DNA of 64,000 nt, from the NCBI RefSeq assembly GCF_004379255.2, contig NC_056040.1:21278120-21342119 (forward strand), given 5' to 3'. This DNA is from Salvia splendens (taxonomy: Eukaryota; Streptophyta; Magnoliopsida; Lamiales; Lamiaceae). Made by a program: the position numbers and the translations under genes. A model generated the notes under the pieces. That model did no database searches. It saw only the letters and a program-made list of their open reading frames with translations, and was not told where the DNA came from. Below, piece after piece: positions 55,965-64,000 of this stretch. Position 1 is the first letter of the stretch. Each line of letters begins with the position of its first letter.

Positions 55965-56994
55965 ACTCCCCCACGGTTGAAATCCACCTTGTCCTCAAGG
56001 TCGGAATCCACGACACCATGAAGAGCATCACGACTAGAAGCATTGGCGAGCTATACCCTCCTGGATCGAACGCACGCCAAATAGGCAAACGTCTCCTGAC
56101 ATAATAATCTCCATCAGATTTCTGAACATTAGTGAGGACAACAGGGTTTGCCGCCATGTTTAGCCCGATGTTAAATGTCTTTGTGGCTAGCAAGCACTTC
56201 ATAAATCTTTCATGTGGCAGCTCTGTATTATCATCCGACAGCATATTCAAAGCATTCCAGAGAACATTGTCAATGTGCAGTTTCTCATCCTCAACCTGGA
56301 GATCCATTGCTTCCAAGTGCAGAGCATGAAATTCCCAATTTCGTTTGCTAAAACTGACATATATGCCAGGGTCGAAAGCACACAAACGAATCAATGTGAT
56401 CCTCTTAATTATATCATCATTCTCTCTGTCGGCCTCCTCCCTAGTAATCTCCGATCCTCCAGCGCAAGTAAGTGCATAGACCATGACAGATGGATACGAT
56501 ACTTCACGAAGGCAATTCATAGCTTCTTCCATCAAACCACTATCATCACCATTGAGTAGAATTGTTTCCTTCACGATCGCAGTCGACTTCTCTCCATCTA
56601 CAGTTTTCCTTTCCCTCGCAACACCATCTTCTAACAAAGTCTTTTCCTTGACAATAATATTGGGGTTGCACGATGCCGAGAACACGACTGGTGGGGACGG
56701 CACTTCATCTAACAATTTCCCCTCCTTTTTCATTGAGATCGGGACACCAGCTTGTGGATGTGGATTAGCGGCCAATGTTGGAGTTGTTACGGGCAGTGGT
56801 TGCAAAGGTCGGTAGCCTCCGGTGTGGCGGAGGGCGGCAACTCTGTGGGTAATGCTGGACTTGGTTGCTTCGGCGGACGATCTGATCGCATTGGTGGCAG
56901 CGGTGCAGCAGCAACTGTCAGTGGCGCTGCTAAGCGGCGGTGTCCTGCCTCCGGCGGTGATGTAGACCGCGAGGGTTTGTATTCGTGCCGCCAT
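55936..56994 (-). CDS. Unrecognised ORF of the non-autonomous LTR element (352 aa)
   Basis: The frame starts MAARIQTLAVYITAGG and runs into the left LTR. An Ala/Thr/Pro-rich start is followed by acidic, helical sequence (EEAMNCLREVSYPSVMVYAL, MDLQVEDEKLHIDNVLWNAL, HERFMKCLLATKTFNIGLN). I recognise no retroviral domain in it. Close to the end, another frame (LEDKVDF) resembles the last residues of gypsy pol ORFs, so the interior probably replaced pol. It overlaps the gag-like ORF upstream in another frame by 208 bp, so one of the two may be a shifted remnant or may be reached by frameshift. Function is unknown. Confidence 0.4.
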   Translation of the reverse strand: MAARIQTLAVYITAGGRTPPLSSATDSCCCTAATNAIRSSAEATKSSITHRVAALRHTGGYRPLQPLPVTTPTLAANPHPQAGVPISMKKEGKLLDEVPSPPVVFSASCNPNIIVKEKTLLEDGVARERKTVDGEKSTAIVKETILLNGDDSGLMEEAMNCLREVSYPSVMVYALTCAGGSEITREEADRENDDIIKRITLIRLCAFDPGIYVSFSKRNWEFHALHLEAMDLQVEDEKLHIDNVLWNALNMLSDDNTELPHERFMKCLLATKTFNIGLNMAANPVVLTNVQKSDGDYYVRRRLPIWRAFDPGGYSSPMLLVVMLFMVSWIPTLRTRWISTVGELIQSLYLSI

Positions 56995-57326
56995 TGGTGA
57001 AATTCAGCATGGGGATTTCGTGGTGGTACGTCCGGCGAATAGGTGGGTTGCCTAATAGTCGAGGTCTTGTATTGCCTCGGCGGTACATATGAAGAATCCA
57101 TGTTGGTGTAGGGCGGCTGCCCATATAGTGGTGGGTTGTGCAGCCGAGGAGCGTGACTCTCTCCAACGCGGCTACTGGAAGTTTGGAAGGGCGGATCCCA
57201 GCAAGTTGGACGACGCCTAGGCGATGCCTGCAATTTTGTCAAACGACGATCGATTTCTTCAAATTGTGATTCCAACCTGGAGGTAGTGGCATCCAAGAGA
57301 TCGATCAATTGTTCATAACGCCCCAC
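56787..57326 (-). CDS. Gag-like N-terminal ORF of the non-autonomous element (179 aa)
   Basis: It starts MGRYEQLIDLLDATTSRLES, a short coiled coil like the beginning of some gypsy Gag proteins, then becomes Pro/Arg/Ser-rich (PPLYGQPPYTNMDSSYVPPR). It ends without a Gag core or zinc knuckle. It lies just downstream of the primer-binding site in the sense of the element, the place of gag. It is short and of low complexity, so the call is tentative. Confidence 0.4.
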   Translation of the reverse strand: MGRYEQLIDLLDATTSRLESQFEEIDRRLTKLQASPRRRPTCWDPPFQTSSSRVGESHAPRLHNPPLYGQPPYTNMDSSYVPPRQYKTSTIRQPTYSPDVPPRNPHAEFHQWRHEYKPSRSTSPPEAGHRRLAAPLTVAAAPLPPMRSDRPPKQPSPALPTELPPSATPEATDLCNHCP

Positions 57327-57683
57327 TCTAGATTAGTGCTGCTATGGCATCTCGAGTCGAGAGGGTGTCACTCGGAGATGTGGTGGCTGTTGTGGGACAT
57401 AGGGCTGGACTCCCCTTGATTGTCTCTGTCATGGCAGGTCCCAGGGCTGTCTCTGTTGCCCCAATTGCTGGTGGTGGGAACAATATGACGGGTCCCAACA
57501 CGTCTGGGGAGCGGCCATGAATTGAATTGATGTATGAAAGAAGATGTAGAGAATTTGTGCTGCTGATCGAAGGTGTAGGCTGAAAAAGGTTTGTTTTTTT
57601 AAATTTTTTTTTGGTAATGGAGATATATGTGGGGGATACGGATGAACAAAGACGGAGGATGAGTACAGGATGAAAGCACCAGT

Positions 57684-58068
57684 TGATAAGGAGCTTTTCC
57701 CTTAACTATGATCGACGAGGATACTCGGCGATCGATAACCTCTCCGGCATCCAATCGTAGGATCGGCGGAGGCAAGATTTGGCTGTGCGCGGAAACCTTT
57801 CCGTCGGGCAGCCCAAGATCAAGTTCAGATAAATCTGGGCGGCTGTGCGCGGGGCTTCCCGTCGGGCAGCGGCGTCAGAAGTGAGGGAACTGTGAGACTC
57901 TTTAGGGCTCAAATAATATTGTATTTCATTGATTGCATAAAAAGATAACAATCTATCCTATATATAATACTAGAATTACTACCCTAACTTATTGACCAAG
58001 AAAACAATATATGGAAAGATATAGTGAATCAAAAGATAACTAAATACTAAAATATAGGGATCGTATCA
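57684..58068 (-). repeat. 5' LTR of the non-autonomous element
   Basis: 385 bp; TGATAC start and TTATCA end on the minus strand. The primer-binding site ACTGGTGCTTTCATCC lies immediately inside (complement of about 57668-57683). Confidence 0.88.
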
Positions 58069-58073
58069 AAATC

Positions 58074-58199
58074 TAACTACAGAGTTGACAAACTCATATT
58101 CTTATCGGTTTAATTGGTCTGTTGATGTGCTTAATTTTGAGTTTATTGCTTGTATTTTCGTGCTCCAGCCAAATAATTGTTATTTTGGAGTGTGATGTG
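58074..58199. other. Spacer or LTR-like edge, left of the Harbinger element
   Basis: TGTTGATGTGCTTAATTTTG at 58120 resembles the first bases of certain plant LTRs. The sequence continues after the Harbinger insertion at 60068, so these 80 bp and 60068-61238 may be one older repeat. Confidence 0.35.
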
Positions 58200-58504
58200 T
58201 TAGGCCATCCGCAACGCGTCTCGTTGCCATCTCTATCTCGTCTCGGCGAGACGAGACGACATCGAGACGGCGTAGCAGCCCCGCATCTCGTCCCGGTCTC
58301 GGCGAGCGTCTCGTCCCAGCGAGACGGTTGGCACCCGCTGGCGCTAGGCGTGACGCCCACTCGCCGGCCCGCGAGTGGGCGTCGTCACGCTGACGCAATA
58401 AATCATTTTTTAAAAAAATTAATTTTAATAAAAAAATTAAAATTTAAAAAACGGTTATATGACCGTTCAACGGTAATTTTTTAAATTTTTTTTTTCTTTT
58501 TTTA

Positions 58505-58516
58505 CTCTATAAATAC
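58505..58516 (+). promoter_or_regulatory. Candidate TATA box of the Harbinger ORF
   Basis: CTCTATAAATAC lies about 180 bp upstream of the first ATG of the Myb-like ORF. Sequence and spacing are typical for a plant promoter. Confidence 0.5.
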
Positions 58517-58685
58517 TCATCTTCATCTTCATTATACACACAAACACACATCTATTCTTCTCAAATCATCTCCATTTCCTCTCTAATTTTCATCTCACCT
58601 CTCCAATTTTCATCACAAAATATCCGGCGACGGAAACTCTGGCTGCTCCGACGGCTTTGACATAAACACGTTTGGCACCGGGGGC

Positions 58686-59735
58686 ATGTACAATGTCTTG
58701 GGTGGTTCCAGTTCGTCGACGCCGGCAGCATACCAACCACCCCATTTTGATGTGGATGCATACGCTCGTCCCTCCGCCCTGAGGTATTCGCAGAGATTAT
58801 CCCAAATTAAGGAGGATTATCCTAATGAACCCAATCCGGAAGGAGGACGAGGAGGTGGAAGCTCTAGGGGTCGTGCATTCGACGCCGTGGAGGAAGAAGA
58901 GGAGGCGGCCGAGATGGAGGAGGATGTAGGTCGTTATCCATACAGCCGCAAGGACACGATGGCTCTGTTCAACGCTTGGGTAAGCGTCTCGTTCGATCCC
59001 ATCGTCGGGAATCAACAAACCCGAAAGTGTTTTTGGGAAAAGTCACTGACGCCTACAACGAGACCAAGCCAAAAGGGGTCCCGCCGCCGCACCATGAAGA
59101 TGCTCCGAAGTCAATTTGGCCGAGTCGACAAAGACGTCAAAAAGTTCTGCGACATCTACAAGAATGAAGCGGCTCATTACCAAAGCGAAGCCATTGGAGC
59201 CGACATTATGAGAGCGGCTTTGCGAGTCTTCTTTGACGACAACGGAAAAAAATTCAAACATGTCGATGTTTGGGAGGCCGTCAAAGACGTTGAAAGGTGG
59301 GTCGGCGGTGTCCAGTCTAGCCAAGGCTCGAGCTCGAAGCACACGAAGCACACGACGGGTGGCCAATACTCGTCTAGTGAGGGCGAGTCATACAACTCCT
59401 CACAAGAGGTTTCCTCACAAGAGTTTGAGGGCACGACCACCGATGCAGGGGGCTCCTCCCGTGGGCGCCGTCTGCCGCAAGGGACCAAGGCGGCTAGAGG
59501 GAGGAGGGGCCGAAGCGAATCAAGCCATGCGGGCTCGGGCTCGGTCTCGGGCTCGAACACCCTATTGTCCATGTACTTGACCGCCACGATGGTGGACACT
59601 TCCCGCGTGACGCCTCCACAATATCAAATCCATCTTGCCGGAATTGAGTATATGGCAAGACAAATTGTTATTCCGCCTCCAGGTAGCTTGAGTGCACAGC
59701 CATCGCCTTCGGGGGATGATTCGCCGGCGGAGTGA
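58686..59735 (+). CDS. Harbinger Myb/trihelix-like protein (ORF2 type), 349 aa, with compensating frameshifts
   Basis: In PIF/Harbinger elements this second protein binds the transposon ends and helps the transposase reach the nucleus. Visible: a Ser/Gly-rich start, an acidic stretch (VEEEEEAAEMEED), the SANT/Myb-like segment (YSRKDTMALFNAWVSVSFDP, KCFWEK), a DVKKFCDIYKNEA helix, ADIMRAALRVFFDDNGKKFK, HVDVWEAVKDVERW and a Ser/Arg-rich end. Between about 59037 and 59087 the open frame loses similarity, while the neighbouring frame reads KVTDAYNETKPKGV, the expected family continuation; the frame returns at RRTMKML. So two opposite indels appear to cancel. In-frame family-like sequence (SGDGNSGCSDGFDINTFG) extends upstream without an ATG, so the true N-terminus seems lost. 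Confidence 0.75.
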   Translation: MYNVLGGSSSSTPAAYQPPHFDVDAYARPSALRYSQRLSQIKEDYPNEPNPEGGRGGGSSRGRAFDAVEEEEEAAEMEEDVGRYPYSRKDTMALFNAWVSVSFDPIVGNQQTRKCFWEKSLTPTTRPSQKGSRRRTMKMLRSQFGRVDKDVKKFCDIYKNEAAHYQSEAIGADIMRAALRVFFDDNGKKFKHVDVWEAVKDVERWVGGVQSSQGSSSKHTKHTTGGQYSSSEGESYNSSQEVSSQEFEGTTTDAGGSSRGRRLPQGTKAARGRRGRSESSHAGSGSVSGSNTLLSMYLTATMVDTSRVTPPQYQIHLAGIEYMARQIVIPPPGSLSAQPSPSGDDSPAE

Positions 59736-60067
59736 TTTTTTTAATTTCTATAAAATTATATTTTAAATTATGTAATTTTTATTTTTTTAGGATTTTAATT
59801 ATGTGTTTTTTTTTTGTTTTTTTGAATTTTAAGTTGTATTTTTATTTTATTTAATGAAGTGTGTTTTTTATTAATTGAATTTGTTGGAAATAAAAATAAA
59901 AAATGAAATTGAACGAATAGTTAAGGGATGAGATGGTTAAGAGACGGATAATAGATGGAGGGTTGCAGGTGTTGTCTCTTAGTTAAGAGATGGAGTGAAA
60001 AGTACTGTGTGGCCCATGAATAGTTAAGAGATGAGATAGTTAAGAGACAGCGTTGCGGATGGCCTTA

Positions 60068-61238
60068 GTTGAGTTGTGTAAAGAAAAACAGGAAAAATAG
60101 GTAAAAAATGGCGTTTCTGGTGCAGTACCGGACCGGGTAGAGCTCCGTCACCAATGGAACACCCGACCGGGTAGAAAGTCAAGGTGTAGCGGAGTCAGGG
60201 AGTTATACCCGCCCGGGTATTCTTGTGACTATAGGTCCACCCGGGCGGGTGGAGAAGCAAAGAGTGAAGAATCCAGAGGCTTATACCCGGGCGGGTATAT
60301 TATATCTTGTCCGGAATATGCACCCGGGCGGGTCCGTTAGCGGGCGTTTTGTAATTCTCAAAACACGATTTTTGGAAGAAAATTAAGAGGAAAAAAGTAC
60401 ACCTAGGTCAATTGATCTTTTACACCGGCCGCCTCCTACACGTACCACACACCCCAAGAACACCTTTGAGAGAGAGAATCGAAGATTGAAGATTCTACAT
60501 CGGAAGATTGAAGCTTCACTCCATAGATTCGTTACACAGGAGTTCTTAGTATCTATTTCTCTTGTTTCTGATGGAATACTTTGTGATATACTTGGTTTTC
60601 TCCATGAGCATGAGTAGCTAAACATTTCTTGTAGAATTCTTGGTGATGATGCACTAATTTCATAGTTTTTATCCAATTGATTTTTGTTCTTACCTTGCTC
60701 TTATAGTTATTTGATTATTCTTGGGTTTATTCCTTTCAATTACCTGATCACCACTTGATTGTGTATGATTAATTAGATTAATCGGGAGATGAAATAATTA
60801 ATCTGGAAATAAGAATAATTCACACCTTAGTACAATAGAACTCGAGAGAGTTGAGGTTTTGAGTGAGGTCTTTGACCTTATCGAGCTTTTGGGAGTTAGG
60901 GGTTTAGGATTAGAAGAGGACTTCAATCCTAGCACCTAATCTACAAGTTTCTCACCTCGGGAGGGAGTTTAATCAATAATTGTGGTCGACTTAATAACTC
61001 TAGCGACACCAAAAGGTAAGGCAATTTGATTGGATAAGAGCTTGGAATTGTGCATCGGATCCTTGAGTTCTACATTTTCTCCGTATCATATTTTCACAAC
61101 TTGTTCACTTGTTCTCATTTGTTTTCTTGTTATTATATGCTTTTATTAGTGTTAGAACAAACCAAACAATTCTCGTTTGTCTAGATAGTAGTTAACATTT
61201 GTTCGTGGTAGTTAAGTTGGTATAAATTTGTCTCTGTG
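60068..61238 (+). other. LTR-like non-coding repeat with a CCCGGGCGGGT cluster
   Basis: This stretch continues sequence interrupted by the Harbinger element and ends where the copia LTR begins. It has no recognisable coding frame. It contains a cluster of GC-rich inverted motifs (60128-60335), a leader-like region, and AT-rich DNA with LTR-style features. No matching partner LTR is in the window, so it may be a truncated or solo LTR. Confidence 0.4.
60128..60335. repeat. Dispersed ACCCG(G/C)(G/C)CGGGT motif cluster
   Basis: GACCGGGTAG near 60131, ACCCGACCGGGTA near 60160, TACCCGCCCGGGTA near 60206, CCACCCGGGCGGGTGG near 60237, TACCCGGGCGGGTA near 60284 and CACCCGGGCGGGTCC near 60321. Each is a near-palindrome, spaced about 30-45 bp apart. 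Confidence 0.85.
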
Positions 61239-61690
61239 TGTTAGAGGTTGAAGAATGAAGCATGCAAGATAGAGTAGTTATAACAACCATTCAAGATTCA
61301 AGAATCAATGGCAGTTATTCGGTTGGTGGAAGTTATTCTCATTGGATGAGTATAAGAGTCCAGCTCCAAAGCATTGATGAATAATTCACCTCAACACATC
61401 AAGTGAGAATTGAGTTTTTCTCAGAAATCAAGATACACTAAAGAGCGTTGCATGGTTCTTGCATTTGGCACGGTTGTGTGCAGCTAGAAGTAGAGTGTGT
61501 GTTGTAAGCCCGCTGCTGTGATTGTATGCGAGTGTAAGTGTGTTATAAGTGATCATTCAATAAAGCTTTTCTTTGCTCTCCCGTGGACGTAGGCCATCAA
61601 AGCCGAACCACGTAAATCCTCGAGTCTTCTACATTCATAGTTTGATCATTCTTTGCGTTGGAGTGATCTTGGTTGGTGATTACATTCACA
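61239..61690 (+). repeat. 5' LTR of the right-hand copia element
   Basis: About 452 bp. The left edge is set by TGTTAGAGG and the right edge by the primer site; both may be off by a few bases because the partner LTR is not in the window. Confidence 0.65.
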
Positions 61691-61693
61691 AAT

Positions 61694-61711
61694 TGGCGCC
61701 GTCTGTGGGAA
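61694..61711 (+). promoter_or_regulatory. Primer-binding site of the right-hand copia element
   Basis: TGGCGCCGTCTGTGGGAA, identical in its 18 bases to the primer site of the gypsy element at 15368-15385. It is not the initiator-Met type used by the other copia element. Confidence 0.85.
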
Positions 61712-61804
61712 CGTGGTTAAAGGGAGGAGATCCAGACGAATTGGGGCTCGAGAAATTGGTTTCTTGAAGGTGACTCGAGCATAGCACATCATCTATTCGA
61801 TAAT

Positions 61805-64000
61805 ATGTCTACTGCGAAGTTTGATCTTGAAAAGTTCAATGGGAATAATGATTTTGGGCTATGGAGGCTCAAAATGAAGGCTGTGCTCATGCAACAAAGC
61901 CTATGGGAGATCTTGAAGAAGGAAACGATCACTGAGGCAGAAAAGGCTGACCCCAAGCATCAAGATCAGCAAGATAAGGCTTATTCAACTTTGATTTTAA
62001 GCCTCAGTGATCGCGTGTTGAGAGAAATCTCTAAGGAAGAAACTGCAACTGGTGTATGGAAGAAGCTTGAGTCATTATACATGACTAAGTCCCTCTCCAA
62101 CCGGCTCCTATTAAAGCAAAGGCTATTCACATTCAAATTCACCGAGTCAAGAGGCATTGGGGAGCAGCTTGAAGAGTTTGCAAAATGCGTGGACGACTTG
62201 GAGAATATAGAAGAAGACCTCAAGGATGAAGACAAGGCCCTTATGTTGCTCAATGCGCTGCCTAAAAGTTTTGAGCAATTCAAGGATGCCATTCTTCTTG
62301 GTAGGGATTCAAAGGTTACATATGAGGAGGTTCATTCGGCTCTCAAGTTGAAGGAGTTTCAGAAATCTGCAATGAAACCTTTAGATCCTGCATCACAAAG
62401 TTTGAATGTACGAGAGGAGTTCAAGAAGTCGGGGAAAAAGAAATTCCAGAAAGGGAATAAGACTTGGAAAGAGAAGGTTGGGGAAAAGAAGGAATCAAGA
62501 TCTTGTTTCTACTGCAAGAAACCTGGGCACATCAAAAGGGACTGTTTTGCCTTCAAGAAGAAGCAGCAGGAGCAATCTGCTGGTCAGAATACGGCAGATA
62601 TAATAGAAGAATTGCAGGCTGCAGAGGCATTGAACATAGTGGATGAAGACATCAGAGATGTATGGATCATGGACAGTGGCTGCAGTTTTCATATGAGCTC
62701 TCATGTTGAATGGTTTGAGGGCTTGAAGAAATCTGATGGTATTGTTCTACTGGGAAATGACCAAGAATGCAGAATTGTGGGGATTGGAAGTGTCAGGCTG
62801 AGAATGGCAGATGGCTCCATCAAAATTCTATCTGATGTAAGGTACATTCCTCATATCAAGAGGAATCTAATATCATTGGGAGTGCTTGAGAAAAATGGTT
62901 GCTCTTTTGAGTCTTCAAATGGCCAGATGAAAGTCATCAAGAATGGAAAGGTGGTAATCACGGCTATAAGGAAAAGAAGCCTTGACTATCTACAAGCTCA
63001 AGTTCTAAATGGTGAAATCAATACAGTAGATAAAATAGACCTTGAGTTATGGCATCTCAGGCTGGGGCATGTGTCAGAGGCTGCATTGAGAAAACTTGCT
63101 AAGAGGGGAGTTATACAAACTCAAGGATCTGCTGTTTTGAAGACTTGTGAAGAATGTATGCTGAGTAAGAGCAAGAAACAGCCTTATGGGACAGGAAAGC
63201 ACACATCGCCCCTAGACTATGCACATAGTGACATTTGGGGTCCATCACCAATTCCAACAGTTGGAGGATGCAGGTACTTCTTGACTTTTATAGATGATTT
63301 TTCCAGACGAATGTGGATTTATGTTATTAAAGAGAAGTCAGATGCGTTTGAAAGATTCAGAGAATGATGCATTGAGGTTGAGGTGGAGAAGGAGACACCA
63401 TTGAGGTGTCTCAGAACAGATAATGGATTAGAGTTTCTTTCACATGAATTTGATACATTCTGCAAAATGAAGGGTATAAAGAGGCATAGAACCGTGCCTA
63501 ATAATCCTCAACAGAACGGGGTTGCTGAGAGAGCCAACCGCACCATACTAGAGAGGGTAAGATGCATGCTGGCAGGCTCTGGTATGGAGAAGAAGTTTTG
63601 GGGAGAAGCTGCTGCAACTGCAGTGTTCTTGATCAATAAGTGTCCATCATCAGCAATCAACATGGATACTCCAGATTTCAGATGGTATGGATCCCATGGT
63701 GATTACTCAAAGTTGAAACCATTCGGGTGTAAAGCATTCTCTCATGTTAGAAGAGGAAAACTGGAATCAAGAGCCATAATGTGTGCTATGCTGGGATATC
63801 AGAAAGGAGTGAAGGTCTATCGGTTGTGGTCAATGGAGCCAAGGAACAACAAGGTCATTATCAGTCGAGATGTGACTTTTAAAGAAAATGAGATGCCATA
63901 CATTGAAAGAAAAAGGCATCAGCAAACAGAAAATGATGCTGTCACCTCAGTGGAGGTGGAGTTGTTTGATAAAGATGATAAAAACTCTGATGAAGATTCT
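61805..64000 (+). pseudogene. Copia Gag-Pol polyprotein, one in-frame stop, 3' end outside the window
   Basis: The frame starts MSTAKFDLEKFNGNNDFGLW. Copia Gag core (LLLKQRLFTFKFTESRGIGE) spans about residues 1-200, zinc knuckle CFYCKKPGHIKRDC at about 237-250, protease DSGCSFHMSS near 296, GAG-pre-integrase LWHLRLGHVSEAAL at about 418-431, CEECMLSKSKK, and integrase core (DIWGPSPIP, TFIDDFSRRMW, then RTDNGLEFLS, NNPQQNGVAERANR). A TGA at 63365-63367 replaces what is usually a Trp in the integrase; the frame is then open to the window edge. Apart from this stop the visible two-thirds look intact, so the element is probably young but at least one step from competence. Confidence 0.85.

Larger units (their letters stand above)
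55580..58068 (-). mobile_element. Short non-autonomous LTR retrotransposon, 2.49 kb
   Basis: Two 385-bp LTRs (55580-55964 and 57684-58068) run TGATAAGGAGC...ATCA on the plus strand, with AAATC flanking both sides (55575-55579 and 58069-58073). On the minus strand the inner edge of the right LTR is ACTGGTGCTTTCATCC, a plausible primer site, and GTGGGGGAGT abuts the left LTR as a polypurine tract. So the element runs right to left. Its 1.7-kb interior has two overlapping frames and no protease, RT or integrase. About ten LTR differences are visible (about 2.6%), mostly transitions. Confidence 0.85.
58203..60064 (+). mobile_element. PIF/Harbinger DNA transposon carrying only the Myb-like ORF
   Basis: Perfect 15-bp terminal inverted repeats GGCCATCCGCAACGC (58203) and GCGTTGCGGATGGCC (to 60064), with TTA on both sides (58200-58202 and 60065-60067). 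The interior has a promoter-like CTATAAATACTC near 58506 and one gene, 58686-59735. No DDE transposase gene is present, so the element depends on another copy for movement. Confidence 0.9.
61239..64000 (+). mobile_element. Ty1/copia LTR retrotransposon, 5' part (runs off the window)
   Basis: The 5' LTR is about 61239-61690 (TGTTAGAGG...TTCACA) and includes an AATAAA near 61558 and a GTGGACGTAGGCC...CCACGTAAATCC block familiar from copia LTRs. The primer site TGGCGCCGTCTGTGGGAA follows at 61694, then a single gag-pol frame from 61805. The 3' LTR lies beyond the window. Confidence 0.88.

Noticed and set aside
59177..59599. Overlapping frames on both strands within the Harbinger gene
   Set aside because: The long Myb-like frame has family motifs; the others do not, except the short frame at 59037-59087, which marks the frameshifted segment.
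58120..61238. Definite solo LTR interrupted by the Harbinger element
   Set aside because: A plausible TG start exists at 58120, but I could not find a matching CA end with a target-site duplication, so it stays a low-confidence LTR-like region.

Overview
This window is eukaryotic nuclear DNA from a flowering plant, most likely a eudicot. Five genes with short plant-type GT-AG introns encode proteins with close plant relatives. The space between them is AT-rich and full of plant retrotransposons and MITEs. Residue-level similarity hints at an asterid/Lamiales-like genome, but the species is not established here. No tRNA, rRNA, CRISPR or operon structure was seen.

Host genes in order: (1) myo-inositol oxygenase, + strand, 1443-3548, 11 exons; (2) ATP-dependent 6-phosphofructokinase, - strand, 26044-28535, 11 exons; (3) a NUDT8-like Nudix hydrolase, - strand, 33056-34576, 8 exons, apparently with one GC-AG intron; (4) a NAC075-like transcription factor, + strand, 39840-43489, 6 coding exons; (5) a PTPMT1-like dual-specificity phosphatase, - strand, 52209-54359, 6 exons. 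I rebuilt all five from splice signals. Each set of exon lengths sums to a whole number of codons and ends at a stop. They are independent genes with no evident shared pathway.

Mobile DNA in order: part of a GC-rich Harbinger-like MITE (1-414); a 5'-truncated LINE tail behind MIOX; a complete, young Ty3/gypsy element of Tat/Retand type (5230-16043, - strand, TSD TTTTC) with gag-pro and pol separated by one in-frame UAG, plus a spliced antisense gene and two minisatellites; a decayed Ty1/copia element (16462-22161, TSD TGCTG); a composite Stowaway/MITE/minisatellite (22867-23769); a 529-bp solo LTR (24821-25349, TSD TAAAC); a long-TIR element holding three Stowaway MITEs (29889-31583); several other Stowaway elements; a tRNA-SINE-like promoter relic (46758-46810); a Tourist-like MITE (47649-48091); a 3.1-kb solo LTR (48322-51434, TSD GAAAA); a hAT-like MITE (54658-55000); a short non-autonomous LTR retrotransposon with unrecognised ORFs (55580-58068, TSD AAATC); a PIF/Harbinger element carrying only the Myb-like ORF (58203-60064, TSD TTA); and the 5' part of a nearly intact Ty1/copia element (61239 to the window end).

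The most interesting material is in the Tat/Retand element (antisense spliced gene, UAG readthrough context, minisatellite-generating tail) and in the two non-autonomous elements near the right end. All element boundaries, target-site duplications and LTR differences were read by eye and are stated as such.
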